The position numbers were made by a program, and so were the translations under genes. A DNA stretch of 44,425 bases from Candidatus Uhrbacteria bacterium RIFOXYC2_FULL_47_19 (lineage in GTDB: Bacteria; Patescibacteriota; Patescibacteriia; SG8-24), in NCBI GenBank assembly GCA_001791745.1, contig MGFG01000034.1, positions 1-44,425 of the forward strand, read 5' to 3'. Positions 44,303-44,425 of this stretch are shown here, piece after piece. The notes under the pieces are model-generated. The model was not told the DNA's origin. It made no database searches and saw only the letters and a program-made list of their open reading frames with translations. Every line of letters starts with the position of its first letter. The stretch's first letter is position 1.

Positions 44303-44425
44303 ATGATGTAACGCAACTATGTGGGAAATCTTCGACCTGTCCGGCGGATGTCTGCCGGACCGCTCTAACCAACTGAGCTAATCGTCCATGATGTAACGCA
44401 ACTATGTGGGAAACCTTCGACCTGT
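44276..44425 (-). repeat. 85-bp tandem repeat derived from the tRNA-Val 5' half
   Basis: Bases 44276-44340 and 44361-44425 match over 65 bp with one difference (44329 T versus 44414 C), a period of 85 bp. Each unit holds the 5' half of tRNA-Val (acceptor strand and D-arm) plus 38 bp of flank. Between them, 44341-44360 is CCGGCGGATGTCTGCCGGAC, which replaces the anticodon arm by a 7-bp stem and an 8-nt loop when joined with the neighbouring GT. No 3' acceptor strand follows, so the second copy (5' end at 44387) is not a working tRNA. The repeat runs off the window end. Confidence 0.85.

Overview
The window reads as a chromosomal segment of a Patescibacteria/CPR bacterium, most like a Parcubacteria-type lineage. 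The reasons are a stripped-down VirB3/VirB4/VirB6-like secretion locus with PrgI and TraC-like proteins, many small membrane proteins without clear relatives, a NusA with an acidic insertion, a short YidC, and a minimal housekeeping set. The genetic code is the standard one: TGA is used as a stop, and the UGA-reading release factor RF2 is present with its own UGA-dependent frameshift. No taxon can be fixed from sequence reading alone. Almost everything is on the minus strand; the only convincing plus-strand gene is a small zinc-ribbon gene at 36295.

Layout in the direction of transcription (high to low coordinates). 44.4-42.3 kb: an odd 85-bp tandem repeat built from a tRNA half, tRNA-Val(UAC), rubrerythrin, a single-pass membrane protein, a small membrane protein and a methyltransferase. 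41.5-39.4 kb: a membrane protein, YraN and a 392-aa membrane protein. 39.2-36.7 kb: nusA-yidC-PRC barrel. 36.5-36.3 kb: the frameshifted zinc-ribbon gene on the plus strand. 36.2-33.0 kb: nucleotidyltransferase, O-antigen-ligase-like polymerase and a protein with serpin-like sequence features. 32.8-32.0 kb: a repeat-only region. 31.9-29.9 kb: groES-groEL behind a perfect CIRCE operator. 29.6-28.0 kb: a GC-rich lipoprotein made of Cys-rich repeats. 27.8-23.8 kb: DUF4870-like, prfB with programmed +1 frameshift, an NAD-dependent epimerase, tsaC-like and rsmA.

23.7-0.2 kb is the most unusual part. A membrane-anchored calcium-repeat protein is followed by a 3202-aa secreted cysteine-rich giant, then a thrombospondin-type-3 lipoprotein bracketed by direct copies of palindromic repeats. 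Next come a VirB6/TrbL-like channel protein with a long cytoplasmic-type tail, two soluble proteins that share a small domain, PrgI (VirB3-like), a TraC/VirB4 N-terminal-like protein, the VirB4 ATPase, a single-pass membrane protein and ComFC. I read this as one cell-envelope machine: a VirB4-powered inner-membrane complex with a giant disulphide-rich surface protein, in which no VirB7/B9/B10 or VirB11 gene is visible. Its substrate (DNA, protein or a host-attachment fibre) is not shown by the sequence.

Non-coding structure is prominent. Five compound palindromes of about 110-125 bp lie in three clusters, alongside 37-bp tandem arrays and an exact 103-bp repeat with three hairpins found twice 21 kb apart. 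Several genes lack a Shine-Dalgarno sequence and have a -10 box only 9-11 nt before ATG, suggesting leaderless mRNAs; others, notably both lipoproteins, have strong Shine-Dalgarno sequences.
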